Source: Fenollaria massiliensis (lineage in GTDB: Bacteria > Bacillota > Clostridia > Tissierellales > Peptoniphilaceae). From it: a stretch of DNA of 64,000 nucleotides. Below the pieces are notes generated by a model. It had not been told where the DNA came from. It searched no databases and was given only the letters and a program-made list of their open reading frames with translations. The DNA lies in contig NZ_HG326226.1 in NCBI RefSeq assembly GCF_000312505.2, positions 346,649-410,648 on the forward strand. The letters are read 5' to 3'. The position numbers and the translations under genes are program-made. Shown in pieces: positions 25,717 through 34,953 of the stretch; the stretch's first letter is position 1, and the number at the start of each line of letters is the position of its first letter.

Positions 25717-28557
25717 ATGAACGAAAAATTTTCTCTAGTGGAGAGCGGATTTATAGACGAAATAAGTTCAGCTTATAAAATTTTTACGCATAATAAGACT
25801 AAGGCTAGGGTCATAAAATTTGAAAATGACGACGACAACAAGGCCTTTATGATAGGATTTAGAACGATTCCAGAGAATTCAAAGGGCATAATGCACATAA
25901 TTGAGCACGCAGTTTTGTCAGGCTCAAAGAAATATACAACGAAGGAGCCCTTCATGGACCTTGCAAAGTCGTCACTTGCAACGTTTTTGAATGCGATGAC
26001 TTTCCAAAACATGACAGTTTATCCGATTTCATCAAGAAATGCGAAGGACTTTTATAATTTGATGGATGTTTACCTAGACGCTGTCTTCAATCCAAGACTG
26101 TTAACGGATAAGAGAGTCTTCCTTCAAGAAGGAACTAGGCGCGAAATTTTTAATAAAGATGACGAAATACAGTACCAAGGCGTTGTTTATAACGAGATGA
26201 AGGGTGCTATGTCCTCTTCTGAAGTGTTCATCTCCCAAGCTGTGGGAGAGGAGATGTATCCCGGCACTTATCCCGCTTTCAATACAGGCGGCGACCCTTA
26301 CGAGATCATCAAACTTACTTACGATGAGCTTCTTGACTACTACAGAAGGCACTACCACCCATCGAATTCCTTCACAGTTTTGTATGGCGATGGCGATGTA
26401 GACGCAGAACTTGAACATTTGGACGAATTTTTGTCGGCTTACGATTACAAGGAAATTCCGAATAAAATTGGCATGTGTTTAGCTAAGGATAGTAAAAAAT
26501 TTATCGAGCGCGCTTATCCAAACGATGTCTCAGATAAGCACAATTATGCATATAGCTTCATCACAGGCGATATTGACAACACTCGTGACAGCATCATGAC
26601 AGAGTTTTTGAGTAAGTACCTAAGCTATTTCTCAAATTCGCCGCTTAAGAAGAAGATCCAAGAGATGGGCATTGCGAGTGATTTATTAAGTTACTCCAAC
26701 TATGGCTATGGTAATGGCAACTTCACTGACATAAATATGATTTTAAAAGACGCAGATGGCGGCAAGGCAAACATTTACAAAGATGCTGTTGAAGAAGAGC
26801 TTGAGAATATCAAGGCTGGCCGCATCAATGGCGATATCTATGACTCGGCGCTTAATTTAATGGACTTTACCCTTAAAGAGTTTGCAAATACTGCAACAAA
26901 GGGCATTGCACTTGCGCTAAAAGCTGTGGCTATGTGGCTATTTGATAAGTCGCCACGGGATGCATTTGCGTATAATGCTACACTTGAGGAGCTTAAGAAG
27001 GATAAAAACGCTTTTATAAACTTTGTGAAAGATGTTCATAAAGATGCTAAGCTAATTGATTTTTATCCAGTAAAAGACTTTTACAAAGACAGAGACGAGG
27101 CTGAGAGAAAGGCGCTTGACGAGTTCAAGGCAAGTCTTTCGGATGAGGAGCTAGAGGCGCTAATTAAGGAAAATGAAGATCTTAAGGCTATGCAAGAAGC
27201 TATGGATAGTAAGGAAGCCATCGCTAGCATACCAACGCTTAAATTAAGTGATTTGCCGCGCGATATTGAAAAACTGCCGCTTGAAAAGATTTCTGACTCA
27301 GCTTATTATTCTAAGGAAGATAGCAAAATTTGTTATCTAAACTTATTCTTCGACATTTCTCATATTGCCGAGGAGGATTACGTGAAAGCCGCTAATTTAG
27401 TTGATCTCCTTGCTGACATCAAGACTACTAAGTCATCGAGAGAAAAACTTGAGACAGATATATTCAAAACTACTGGCGCGATAAATTTTGCTGCGAGCGT
27501 TGTGAAAAATTACAAGAACGGCAAATTGACACCGTTTGTGCAATGCAGCGCGAAGTTTACGAAGGATAAGGCAGAGAGCGCGATGAAACTAATTGATGAG
27601 ATCATCAAGTACTCCGATCCAAGCGATGAAAAAGTCCTTAAGATGAACGTTTTGGAGAGCGTTTCAGACTTTGATAATAATATTTTAAATATAGCTTCAA
27701 ACGTTGCGATGGATGTGGCGAAAGCGCAAAGCCTTGAAAAAGAGAGACTTACGCTAAAGCTTCATGGCATAGAAAAATTTATTCACCTTAAAGAATTGAA
27801 GACAAACTTTGATGAGCTTAAGGAAGAAGAGATAAAAGACTATGAAAGACTAATGAAAACTATGTTTAGAAGAAATGGTTTTCTATCGCACTATTCATTC
27901 GAAAGCAAAATTCCTGAGCTAGATAAGGCTATAGCAGAGCTAGAAGCTTCACTTGAGAGCGTGGATGCTCCAGCCATTAACATAGAAAAAAATATTGAAA
28001 AGAAAAATATTAAATTAATCGTTTCATCCAAAGTTTATTTCAACGCCATGGCAACTGGCCTAGATAGCGATAATGACGGCGATGTAGAAGTTTTAAGACA
28101 AATAATGTCAAATGACTATTTGCATACAGAGCTTCGTGCTAAGGGCGGCGCTTATGGTGATGGCTTAAGTGCAGGCATTGACTACCTTGCAGAGTTTACT
28201 TTTAGAGATCCGCACGTTTCGAGAAGCTTTGACGTTATGAGAAAATCGGCTGAGTTCTTGGAGGGCTGCGAGCTTGACCAAGACGAGCTTGAGAGAAGAA
28301 AGATCGCTTCCACACTTAAGTATAATAAGGCGTACGGCAAGGGACAAAAAGGCAAACTTGCCTTTGTGAGAATGCTTCAAGGTCTCACAGAAGAAGACGA
28401 TTTGAAGACATACAGAGAAATTTTGGATACGGATTTGGATTTATTAAAGAAAAAATATGTAGAAAAATTGAAAAAATTGAAGGATGCTAGTTATGCTGTA
28501 ATTGGACCAGAATCTGATGATAGCATCGAGTATGACGAAATAATCGACATAAGATAG
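25717..28557 (+). CDS. M16C-family zinc metallopeptidase (PreP-like)
   Basis: A 946-residue peptidase of the falcilysin/PreP group. The inverted zinc motif is H60-I-I-E63-H64 (GIMHIIEHAVLSGS), with the downstream Glu in the helix that follows; ADIKTTKSSREKLETD and the C-terminal AYGDGLSAG belong to the inactive second half that closes the chamber. It degrades peptides of up to about 65 residues. There is no signal peptide. The ribosome site GAGGTGAT lies in front of the ATG, 20 bases after ybaK, so the two are likely co-transcribed. A repeat starts right after the stop. Confidence 0.93.
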   Translation: MNEKFSLVESGFIDEISSAYKIFTHNKTKARVIKFENDDDNKAFMIGFRTIPENSKGIMHIIEHAVLSGSKKYTTKEPFMDLAKSSLATFLNAMTFQNMTVYPISSRNAKDFYNLMDVYLDAVFNPRLLTDKRVFLQEGTRREIFNKDDEIQYQGVVYNEMKGAMSSSEVFISQAVGEEMYPGTYPAFNTGGDPYEIIKLTYDELLDYYRRHYHPSNSFTVLYGDGDVDAELEHLDEFLSAYDYKEIPNKIGMCLAKDSKKFIERAYPNDVSDKHNYAYSFITGDIDNTRDSIMTEFLSKYLSYFSNSPLKKKIQEMGIASDLLSYSNYGYGNGNFTDINMILKDADGGKANIYKDAVEEELENIKAGRINGDIYDSALNLMDFTLKEFANTATKGIALALKAVAMWLFDKSPRDAFAYNATLEELKKDKNAFINFVKDVHKDAKLIDFYPVKDFYKDRDEAERKALDEFKASLSDEELEALIKENEDLKAMQEAMDSKEAIASIPTLKLSDLPRDIEKLPLEKISDSAYYSKEDSKICYLNLFFDISHIAEEDYVKAANLVDLLADIKTTKSSREKLETDIFKTTGAINFAASVVKNYKNGKLTPFVQCSAKFTKDKAESAMKLIDEIIKYSDPSDEKVLKMNVLESVSDFDNNILNIASNVAMDVAKAQSLEKERLTLKLHGIEKFIHLKELKTNFDELKEEEIKDYERLMKTMFRRNGFLSHYSFESKIPELDKAIAELEASLESVDAPAINIEKNIEKKNIKLIVSSKVYFNAMATGLDSDNDGDVEVLRQIMSNDYLHTELRAKGGAYGDGLSAGIDYLAEFTFRDPHVSRSFDVMRKSAEFLEGCELDQDELERRKIASTLKYNKAYGKGQKGKLAFVRMLQGLTEEDDLKTYREILDTDLDLLKKKYVEKLKKLKDASYAVIGPESDDSIEYDEIIDIR

Positions 28558-28559
28558 GA

Positions 28560-28912
28560 TTTTGCGTTAGAATTGCGCCTAAGGCTTGTTCGTTTTGTTG
28601 ACAATGCTCGAGTACTATGTGTACACTCCGCTTGTCAAAAAACTGCACTTCGCCTTATCCATCAATTCTCTTCGCAAAATCTGTATGGCTATGAGCAGCT
28701 TGGACTTTTGATTAAACTTACGGCCAAGCTTGCCTCGAAGCTCCACGTCGCCCAATCATCGAATTTTATCTAAGAAATTTGCTCGGTGTATATATTTTAG
28801 CAAATTTAATTAGTGAGAAAATTGATTTTCACGAGCGCAGTTTTCGTAGACGTAGCAAGCGAAGGAAATCAATTTTCGTTATATGCGTAATACACTTTTC
28901 GATGTGCTCTAT
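28560..28912 (+). repeat. dispersed intergenic repeats and long hairpin
   Basis: 28566-28690 resembles the repeat at 19745 (TTGCGCCTAAGGCTTGTTCG, GACAATGCTCGAGTA, CTTCGCCTTATCCATCAATT). TTTGATTAAACTTACGGCC at 28708 and GAAATTTGCTCGGTGTATAT at 28772 recur in the 22503 mosaic. AAAATTGATTT (28818-28828) pairs with AAATCAATTTT (28866-28876). AGTTTTCGTAGAC and AGCAAGCGAAGGAAA (28840-28868) recur inverted at 56546-56576. No coding sequence is supported. Confidence 0.75.
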
Positions 28913-28946
28913 TTAAAAGAATATTTAATAAAAAAGAGGTGATTTT

Positions 28947-29147
28947 ATGAAAAAGTATGAATACGACTTTGTCACTGTAAAAACAACTGGTCTTTGGTAC
29001 GACGATTACCAAGAAATAATAAAAAAACACGGGGAAGAAGGCTGGCGCTATATTGATTCAATCGATAAGAGTAGGGATTTTGTGGATGCAAATCCAAGAT
29101 TGGAATTAGTATTCGAAAGAGAGTTGGTAACAGAAGGGGAGCAATAG
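28947..29147 (+). CDS. DUF4177 small protein
   Basis: A 66-residue protein of the DUF4177 family: KKYEYDFVTVKTTG, then EIIKKHGEEGWRYIDSID, and a final beta strand LELVFERE. These small alpha/beta proteins have no known function. AAGAGGTGAT precedes the ATG. A terminator begins inside its last codons. Confidence 0.85.
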   Translation: MKKYEYDFVTVKTTGLWYDDYQEIIKKHGEEGWRYIDSIDKSRDFVDANPRLELVFERELVTEGEQ

Positions 29148-29161
29148 CTTCTCTTTTTTTG
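29136..29161 (+). terminator. terminator overlapping the DUF4177 stop
   Basis: GGGGAGC / GCTTCTC (29136-29142 with 29147-29153, two G-U pairs) followed by eight T. Confidence 0.7.
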
Positions 29162-29224
29162 TTTGAAAAATCCATTTTCATGGTATATATAAGTATAAAA
29201 CAAATCATAATGGGAGGTAATATT

Positions 29225-31705
29225 ATGAAGATGAAGAGAATTTTATCCTTTGTACTAGCCTTTGTTTTAGTAGCGAGTGCTATTAACGTAGGCTTTGCAC
29301 AAAGTGAAACAAAAACTAATAAAGACAAGATTGACTATCTTGTTGAAAAAGGCTACGTTCTAGGCGATGCCAAAGGACTTAGACTTAGTGATTCGATTAC
29401 AAGAGAAGAGTTTGCAGTTATGCTAACAAAGGTACTTAACAAAGAAAATGCTGCTAAGGCAGCTATGAACGTACCTAGCGCATTTAAGGACATGGCTGTT
29501 GATCGCTGGTCAAACGGCTTTGTTAATATCGCAAGCGAGCTAAAAATTATCGCTGGCTATAGCGATGGAACTTTTAGACCAAGAAAGAACGTTTCTTATC
29601 AAGAAGCTATCAAGATGCTAGCTGTTGCAGCTGGTGGAACTGATATCAAGCCAGCAACTCAAGGCGAGTGGGCAGCACCATTTATCAGCTATGCAGCAAA
29701 TAAAGGCATTTTAAATGGCCTTACAGATCTAAAATACAAAGATCAAGCTACAAGAGAGAATGTTTTTGTAATGATTTATAACTATCTTAATGGCGTGAAA
29801 GAAGCTGAATTATCAAAGCTTACAGCCATTGTTACAAAGACAAATGCTAATTCAAATCTATCAGAAAAGCAAGCTGAAATCGTCGTATTAAAATCAAGCC
29901 TAGATGGCTTTAAAGAAGGTAATTCCTACATCGTAGACCTTAAGGACGGCATGGACCCTATGGACATAGTTGGCAGAGTTTATGACCTTGACATCGACGA
30001 AAAGAACATGATTAAGTCATTTAGAGACAGCGCCATCGCTCAAACTGAGATTGCGCCTATCAATATCAAAGGCTTAAGACTTTATGTTGGCGATTCTACA
30101 AAGGATTCGACAATTCTTGAAGACAAGGCAGCGCTTACTGAACAAAAATTCCGTGGCGCAGCAGTTAACGGCAAATATTTCGATTTATTCACAGATTTTG
30201 CTAAAGAAATCAACTACAAGGCAGACTTTGCCTACGTTACAAGCGTTAACGCAAAAGTTGTCTACATCAAAGCATATACATTTAACGATATAATGCCAGT
30301 ATTTTCTTATGACAATGGCGCAGTTAAGGCTATAGACGACGAGTCAGCTGCCATAGTTAAGAGAAATCTTAAAAAAGCTTACCTTTATGACAATGGCAAA
30401 CTTATGCCAATGGACCCAGCTAAGCTAGAAAAATACGATGTATTACACTTCTACTCAAGCGATGAAGCCATCGTAGTAAAAAATAAAGTAGAAGGACAAG
30501 GCGCTAGATACAAATTAAGTAAAGGCGGCGCATACATCAATTTAGCTGACAAAGACTATAAGCTAAGCGATGAAAAATCAAGAAGAGCAGTTGCTACTGT
30601 AGATGACAAAGTATTCTCACAAGTTAATGCAGCAAACTATAATGACGAAGTAAAACTATTAGTAAACGAAAAAGTTAATTTAGCACTAGATATATTTGGA
30701 AACGTTCAAGTTATTTACGGAAAACTTTCTTTTGATGAAGACGTTTTCATGATCGATAGAGTGACTACAAACGCAGTTGCACTAATTGATAGAAATGGCA
30801 AAGAAATTAGGGTTCAAGACTCACTTGACCTAAGAATATATAGAGATGGCAAGGAAATCAGACTTTCTGAGCTAAATAATCAAGACATCGTTTACGCAAT
30901 TTATAATAAAGACGCAGTTCAAAAGATATTTGTATTAAACGGACTAAAAGACTACGACAAGAGTTTCATGCCACTTGACAAGGACGGCAAGACATATAAA
31001 GTCTTCGCGCCAACAAAGAGCGTTAAGAGAAGCACTATTTACGTGGCAGGAAAAGAAGTAAACCTTCTTGACAACACAGTTCTATATAATTTAGTTCAAG
31101 TAGGAAAGAATTATAAAGTAGAGACTATTAGCCTAGATGAAGTGAAAAACGCAGGTTTTGACAAGACTGTAACAGCTTATGTATTCACAGTTAAGGACCT
31201 TAAGGACAAAAACGTTACTAAGTACGATAGCTTCCATGGAGCAGATAACGCGCCAGTAGCCATCGTTTTCAAAAACGTAGAAAAGAAGAAAGTAGTTGAC
31301 AAAGAAGATATAATCGAGCTTAGAAGCGTTTACGATGCCAAGATTGATAAATCTTTCGAAGGTTACGATAAAAATCAAACACTTAGAGTTTATGAGACTA
31401 ATGGCGAAAAATTTGAGAATTGCAAGGCAGGCGACATCGTTAAGCTAAGCCTTGACAAGGACGGAAAAGTTCTTAGACTAGATAAACTAATCACAGATTT
31501 GAGCGAAGAATACACAGTTCAAAACGTTTTGTACGACGCAGGTGGAAGCGAAAAACTTGTGCTTAAAGATAGTAAGGGTAAGGAATTAAGTGTATTTGCT
31601 AACGATAAGAGAGTGGTTTTTGGCAGGAATTATGCTAAGGATAGTGTGATTAAGATTGCACTAAATGAGAATGGCGAGGCAGCTGTTATTAGCGTAATTA
31701 AATAA
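29225..31705 (+). CDS. S-layer homology (SLH) domain surface protein
   Basis: An 826-residue secreted protein. Signal peptide: KMKRILSFVLAFVLVASAI, cleavage probably after GFA. Three SLH units fill about residues 30-200 (ITREEFAVMLTKVL, YSDGTFRPRKNVSYQEAIKM, ATRENVFVMIYNYL), which bind the pyruvylated secondary wall polymer. The remaining 600 residues are beta-rich and repetitive, with many V-KDGKE-type strands. It may be an S-layer subunit or other wall protein. GGGAGG precedes ATG 29225; a longer frame to 29159 begins inside the preceding terminator. No enzyme motif was seen. Confidence 0.88.
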   Translation: MKMKRILSFVLAFVLVASAINVGFAQSETKTNKDKIDYLVEKGYVLGDAKGLRLSDSITREEFAVMLTKVLNKENAAKAAMNVPSAFKDMAVDRWSNGFVNIASELKIIAGYSDGTFRPRKNVSYQEAIKMLAVAAGGTDIKPATQGEWAAPFISYAANKGILNGLTDLKYKDQATRENVFVMIYNYLNGVKEAELSKLTAIVTKTNANSNLSEKQAEIVVLKSSLDGFKEGNSYIVDLKDGMDPMDIVGRVYDLDIDEKNMIKSFRDSAIAQTEIAPINIKGLRLYVGDSTKDSTILEDKAALTEQKFRGAAVNGKYFDLFTDFAKEINYKADFAYVTSVNAKVVYIKAYTFNDIMPVFSYDNGAVKAIDDESAAIVKRNLKKAYLYDNGKLMPMDPAKLEKYDVLHFYSSDEAIVVKNKVEGQGARYKLSKGGAYINLADKDYKLSDEKSRRAVATVDDKVFSQVNAANYNDEVKLLVNEKVNLALDIFGNVQVIYGKLSFDEDVFMIDRVTTNAVALIDRNGKEIRVQDSLDLRIYRDGKEIRLSELNNQDIVYAIYNKDAVQKIFVLNGLKDYDKSFMPLDKDGKTYKVFAPTKSVKRSTIYVAGKEVNLLDNTVLYNLVQVGKNYKVETISLDEVKNAGFDKTVTAYVFTVKDLKDKNVTKYDSFHGADNAPVAIVFKNVEKKKVVDKEDIIELRSVYDAKIDKSFEGYDKNQTLRVYETNGEKFENCKAGDIVKLSLDKDGKVLRLDKLITDLSEEYTVQNVLYDAGGSEKLVLKDSKGKELSVFANDKRVVFGRNYAKDSVIKIALNENGEAAVISVIK

Positions 31706-31750
31706 TGTAGACTAAGCGATTGATCGCTTTGTAAAAAATTTAGTTTATTC

Positions 31751-31787
31751 AAAAGGATTGACAAGTATAGCTTGTTGATCCTTTTTT
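31751..31787 (+). terminator. terminator after the SLH gene
   Basis: AAAAGGATTGACAAG / CTTGTTGATCCTTTT: two paired blocks (AAAAGGAT/ATCCTTTT and ACAAG/CTTGT) flank a small internal loop, followed by T. A short palindrome AAGCGATTGATCGCTT lies just upstream at 31717-31732. Confidence 0.88.
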
Positions 31788-31883
31788 GTTGGCGATAAAA
31801 CATAAAATTTGTATTAAACTTTTAATATTAGCAAAGACTTTTATATGATATAATAAAGTCAATATTAACATAGGAGGGATTTT

Positions 31884-32566
31884 ATGATTATAGCTATTGG
31901 AGGCGGGGAAGTAGGCTTAAATGAAACTTACGAGATAGATAAATTTATTGTAGAGGCAGCCAAAAAAGAAAACCAAATTTTCTATTCATTCCGACAGCAA
32001 GTAAAGATGCTCCGGCTTATGTGAAAATTATTAGTAAATTATATGGTGAGCTAGGATGCAAAACTGACACCTTGTATTTATCTAATATAGAAGTAGACAA
32101 GGAAGAGGTCAATCAAAAGATAGAAAATGCAGATATCATCTATGTTGGTGGTGGCAACACCCAATACATGATGAAAGTTTGGGAAGAATACGGTGTAGAC
32201 AAGGCATTAATTAGAGCTTATAAAAGTGGCAAAGTACTCTCCGGCTTAAGTGCAGGCTCTATATGCTGGTTTATTTCAGGCCATAGCGATAGTGAGTTTA
32301 TAGAAGATATTGAAAAGCCAAAACCTATATGGGTTAAAGGTTTAGGAATCATTCCTTATTTGCACTGTCCTCATTATGACGAGCCTGATAGAGTAGGCTT
32401 TGATGAGTTTTATGCTGGGCAGCTAACAGATGCTATTGCAATAGAAAATCAGGTAGCAATTGTTTGGGATAATTATGAAATGAAAGTGATTAAATCAAAC
32501 CCAAGTAAAAATGCATATAAACTTTCTTGGAGCGATAAAGGTGTGAAGAAAGAAGTTTTAAATTAA
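31884..32566 (+). pseudogene. peptidase S51 (PepE/cyanophycinase-like), frameshifted
   Basis: Translation from ATG 31884 (AGGAGGG upstream) gives MIIAIGGGEVGLNETYEID, the S51 start, and then leaves frame after KKEN; the -1 frame continues with NFLFIPTASKDAPAYVKII, GGGNTQYMMKVWEEYG and LSGLSAGSICWF with the nucleophile Ser. One base is missing near 31972 (AACCAAAT where AACCCAAAT would restore PNFLF). With it restored the protein would be about 228 residues, normal for the family. Either a real lesion or a sequencing error; only the downstream part (from 32021) is open. Confidence 0.85.
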
Positions 32567-32617
32567 GAGTTTTCATATTATGAAAAGGGCAAATTAAAAT
32601 TTATTGGAGGTATAAAT

Positions 32618-33163
32618 ATGAAGTTTACACCAGAAAATTTTGAATTAAAAGACGGCAGAATCTGTACAATTCGAGAAATTCAAGTAAAGGACGCTGAAGA
32701 AACAGTTGAGTATTTAAAAACTGTTAGTGGTGAATCTGATTTTTTGAATGCTTATCCAGAAGAAATAAGTATCTCAGCCGAAGAGGAAGCTAAGTTAATA
32801 AAAGGTTTTAACGAATCTGATGATACCCTTATGCTTGTCGTTGAACTGGATGGAAGATTGATCGCAAACGGCACTATTACAAGGTTTAGAAGAAAGAAGA
32901 TGCGCCACAGAGGAAATGTAGCGCTTGCTGTGTTAAAAGAATTATGGAACAAAGGAATAGGGACAAAGGTGCTTCATTGCCTTGAAGACTATGCGAAAAA
33001 ATTAGGGCTTTCACAAGTTGAGCTTGATTATTACTCAGGTAATGAAAGAGGAAGAATTCTTTATGATAAACTTGGATTTATTCAAGTGGGAGAGACTCCT
33101 AATGCCATCATCTTAAAGGATGGAACCCTATATAGCAGTATAAAAATGGTGAAGAGCATATAA
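32618..33163 (+). CDS. GNAT-family N-acetyltransferase
   Basis: A 181-residue acetyltransferase with the GNAT fold: beta strands around [18 protein letters not shown], the acetyl-CoA loop [20 protein letters not shown] (R/Q-x-x-G-x-G/A type), and the terminal [14 protein letters not shown]. The opening [21 protein letters not shown] suggests the RimJ/RimL-like branch. The acceptor is unknown. GGAGGT precedes the ATG; it lies 52 bases after the broken peptidase gene, probably in the same transcript. Confidence 0.87.
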   Translation: MKFTPENFELKDGRICTIREIQVKDAEETVEYLKTVSGESDFLNAYPEEISISAEEEAKLIKGFNESDDTLMLVVELDGRLIANGTITRFRRKKMRHRGNVALAVLKELWNKGIGTKVLHCLEDYAKKLGLSQVELDYYSGNERGRILYDKLGFIQVGETPNAIILKDGTLYSSIKMVKSI

Positions 33164-33241
33164 AAGTGATGTTTAAATAATTATTAAATTATGGATGCTA
33201 GGTGCAAAAACAACTTACAATGTGAAATGGAATAAATTTGC

Positions 33242-33269
33242 TTGACATTTTTATAACATTTGATATAAT
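33242..33269 (+). promoter_or_regulatory. strong promoter in front of the leader RNA
   Basis: TTGACA at 33242-33247, 16-base spacer, TATAAT at 33264-33269. Transcription should begin near 33276. Confidence 0.8.
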
Positions 33270-33275
33270 AAAAGC

Positions 33276-33357
33276 ACCTAAAGCCTTATTAGTTAAGGAC
33301 AAGGTACTCTAATTGATATGAGTTAAAGCACAGGGATTCTCTGTGCTTAATTTTTTA
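33276..33357 (+). ncRNA. short leader or small RNA ending in a terminator
   Basis: From the predicted start to a terminator stem AAGCACAG / CTGTGCTT (33326-33333 with 33341-33348) followed by six T after AA. AGCCTTATTAG and TTAAGGAC can also pair within it. It lies 150 bases before the immunity ABC gene, so it may be an attenuator that is read through on induction, or an independent RNA. No known riboswitch consensus was recognised. The 33358-33507 stretch holds only the ABC ribosome site (AGAGGAGG). Confidence 0.5.
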
Positions 33358-33507
33358 CAACTAAATTAATCTAATTATAGAACATTTTCAAATTTTTAGT
33401 CTCAGTACTAGATAAGATATTAAATTTTAAAAGAATTTTATCTTCCTTATGAAATCCTTAAGTTTATATTTTATAATTTATTTATAAAATGAAGAGGAGG
33501 TTCATTT

Positions 33508-34209
33508 ATGGACAAATTTATATTAGAAACAAAAAATCTTACTAAAACTTTTGGAAAGCAAAAAGCTGTAGATAATATTTCTTTAAAAATAAAAGAGAAT
33601 TCTATCTATGGCTTGCTAGGACCTAATGGCGCTGGCAAATCGACTACATTGAAGATGATTACTGGAATGCTTCATAAAACATCTGGTCAAATTTTTTTTG
33701 AAGGTCATGAGTGGAGTCGTGACGATTTGTCGGATATTGGTGCCTTGATAGAAATGCCTGCCTTGTATGAGAACTTATCGGCTAGGGAAAATTTAAAAGT
33801 AAGGACACTCCTACTAGGCTTACCAGATTCTAGGATTGATGAATTTTTGGAAATAGTTAGTTTAAAAGATACTGGCAAAAAGAAAAGTGGTCAATTTTCT
33901 GTAGGGATGAAACAAAGGCTAGGTATCGCCATTGCCTTATTAAACAATCCTAAGCTTTTGATTTTAGATGAACCAACAAACGGACTTGATCCTCTAGGAA
34001 TTCAGGAATTGCGTGATTTAATAAGAAGTTTCCCAGAAAAAGGGATAACCGTTATTTTGTCTAGTCATATTTTAGCAGAAGTTGAACAAACTGCTGATCA
34101 TATTGGGATTATTAATAATGGAAAATTGCAATATCAAAACACTATTAATCATGATGACAACTTAGAAGAACTTTTTACGAATGTTATAAAAAATGGAATG
34201 GGGATGTAA
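33508..34209 (+). CDS. lantibiotic-immunity ABC ATPase (LanF/BcrA-like)
   Basis: A 233-residue ATPase with Walker A GPNGAGKST (about 38-46), signature FSVGMKQRLGIAIALL, Walker B LLILDEPTNGLDP and SSHILAEVE. The GMKQRLG signature and length are those of BcrA/EpiF/NukF immunity ATPases. It begins the third immunity module in the window and energises the two permeases that follow, ending three bases before the first. AGAGGAGG precedes the ATG. Confidence 0.92.
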   Translation: MDKFILETKNLTKTFGKQKAVDNISLKIKENSIYGLLGPNGAGKSTTLKMITGMLHKTSGQIFFEGHEWSRDDLSDIGALIEMPALYENLSARENLKVRTLLLGLPDSRIDEFLEIVSLKDTGKKKSGQFSVGMKQRLGIAIALLNNPKLLILDEPTNGLDPLGIQELRDLIRSFPEKGITVILSSHILAEVEQTADHIGIINNGKLQYQNTINHDDNLEELFTNVIKNGMGM

Positions 34210-34212
34210 AAA

Positions 34213-34953
34213 ATGATAAATTATATTCTTGCAGAAAATTTAAAACATAAGGGCACTTTCTTGAAGAAGTTATTAGTTATTATGCCGATAACTTTAATCT
34301 TATTGTCATTATTTCTTATGCCAAGCTATTTCACTACCAATTCCTATAACTGGTGGTACGTCATAATAATGCCTGCAACTTTTGCCTTAATCCCAGCAAT
34401 GATGGATAGAAAAGAAAGTAGAAAATTAAACTACAGAGCAGTTTTTCCTCTAAATATTAAGCTTGAAAAGTTATGGGTTTCAAAAATAATTACAGCATTT
34501 ATTTATATGAGTATTGCTGCTATAATTCATATGCTAGGAGTGTATATTTTTCAATTTTTAATCGGCGGGCAATTAGCACCAAACTATAGATTTTTAACAT
34601 TGGTATTTGCAAGTTTCTTACTAATTATAAGTAATATTTGGCAAATCCCCTTATGCTTTTTCTTGGCAAAAAAATTTGGCTTTATCGCAAGTATTGCAGT
34701 AAATGCAGTATTAGGTTTAGGAGCAGGAATATTGTTGTCTGACGGTGCTTTTTGGATTTATTGCCCATATTCTTGGGGAATTAGGTTAATGATTCCTGTT
34801 ATGCATATTCTACCAAGTGGTATTTTAATAGAAGCATCAAATCCAATGGTATCAAACACATCGTTACTTATTCCTTGTATTTTATCTATATGTCTATTTA
34901 CCTTACTAACAATGATAAGTGCAAAATGGTTTTCAAAACAAGAGGTAAAGTAA
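34213..34953 (+). CDS. lantibiotic-immunity ABC permease (LanE-like)
   Basis: A 246-residue ABC-2 permease of the LanE/MutE kind: INYILAENLKHKGTFLKKLL opening, six hydrophobic segments, and a conserved NWWYVIIMPA loop. It pairs with the next permease. Its stop overlaps the next start (TAATG), so the two are translationally linked. Confidence 0.87.
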   Translation: MINYILAENLKHKGTFLKKLLVIMPITLILLSLFLMPSYFTTNSYNWWYVIIMPATFALIPAMMDRKESRKLNYRAVFPLNIKLEKLWVSKIITAFIYMSIAAIIHMLGVYIFQFLIGGQLAPNYRFLTLVFASFLLIISNIWQIPLCFFLAKKFGFIASIAVNAVLGLGAGILLSDGAFWIYCPYSWGIRLMIPVMHILPSGILIEASNPMVSNTSLLIPCILSICLFTLLTMISAKWFSKQEVK

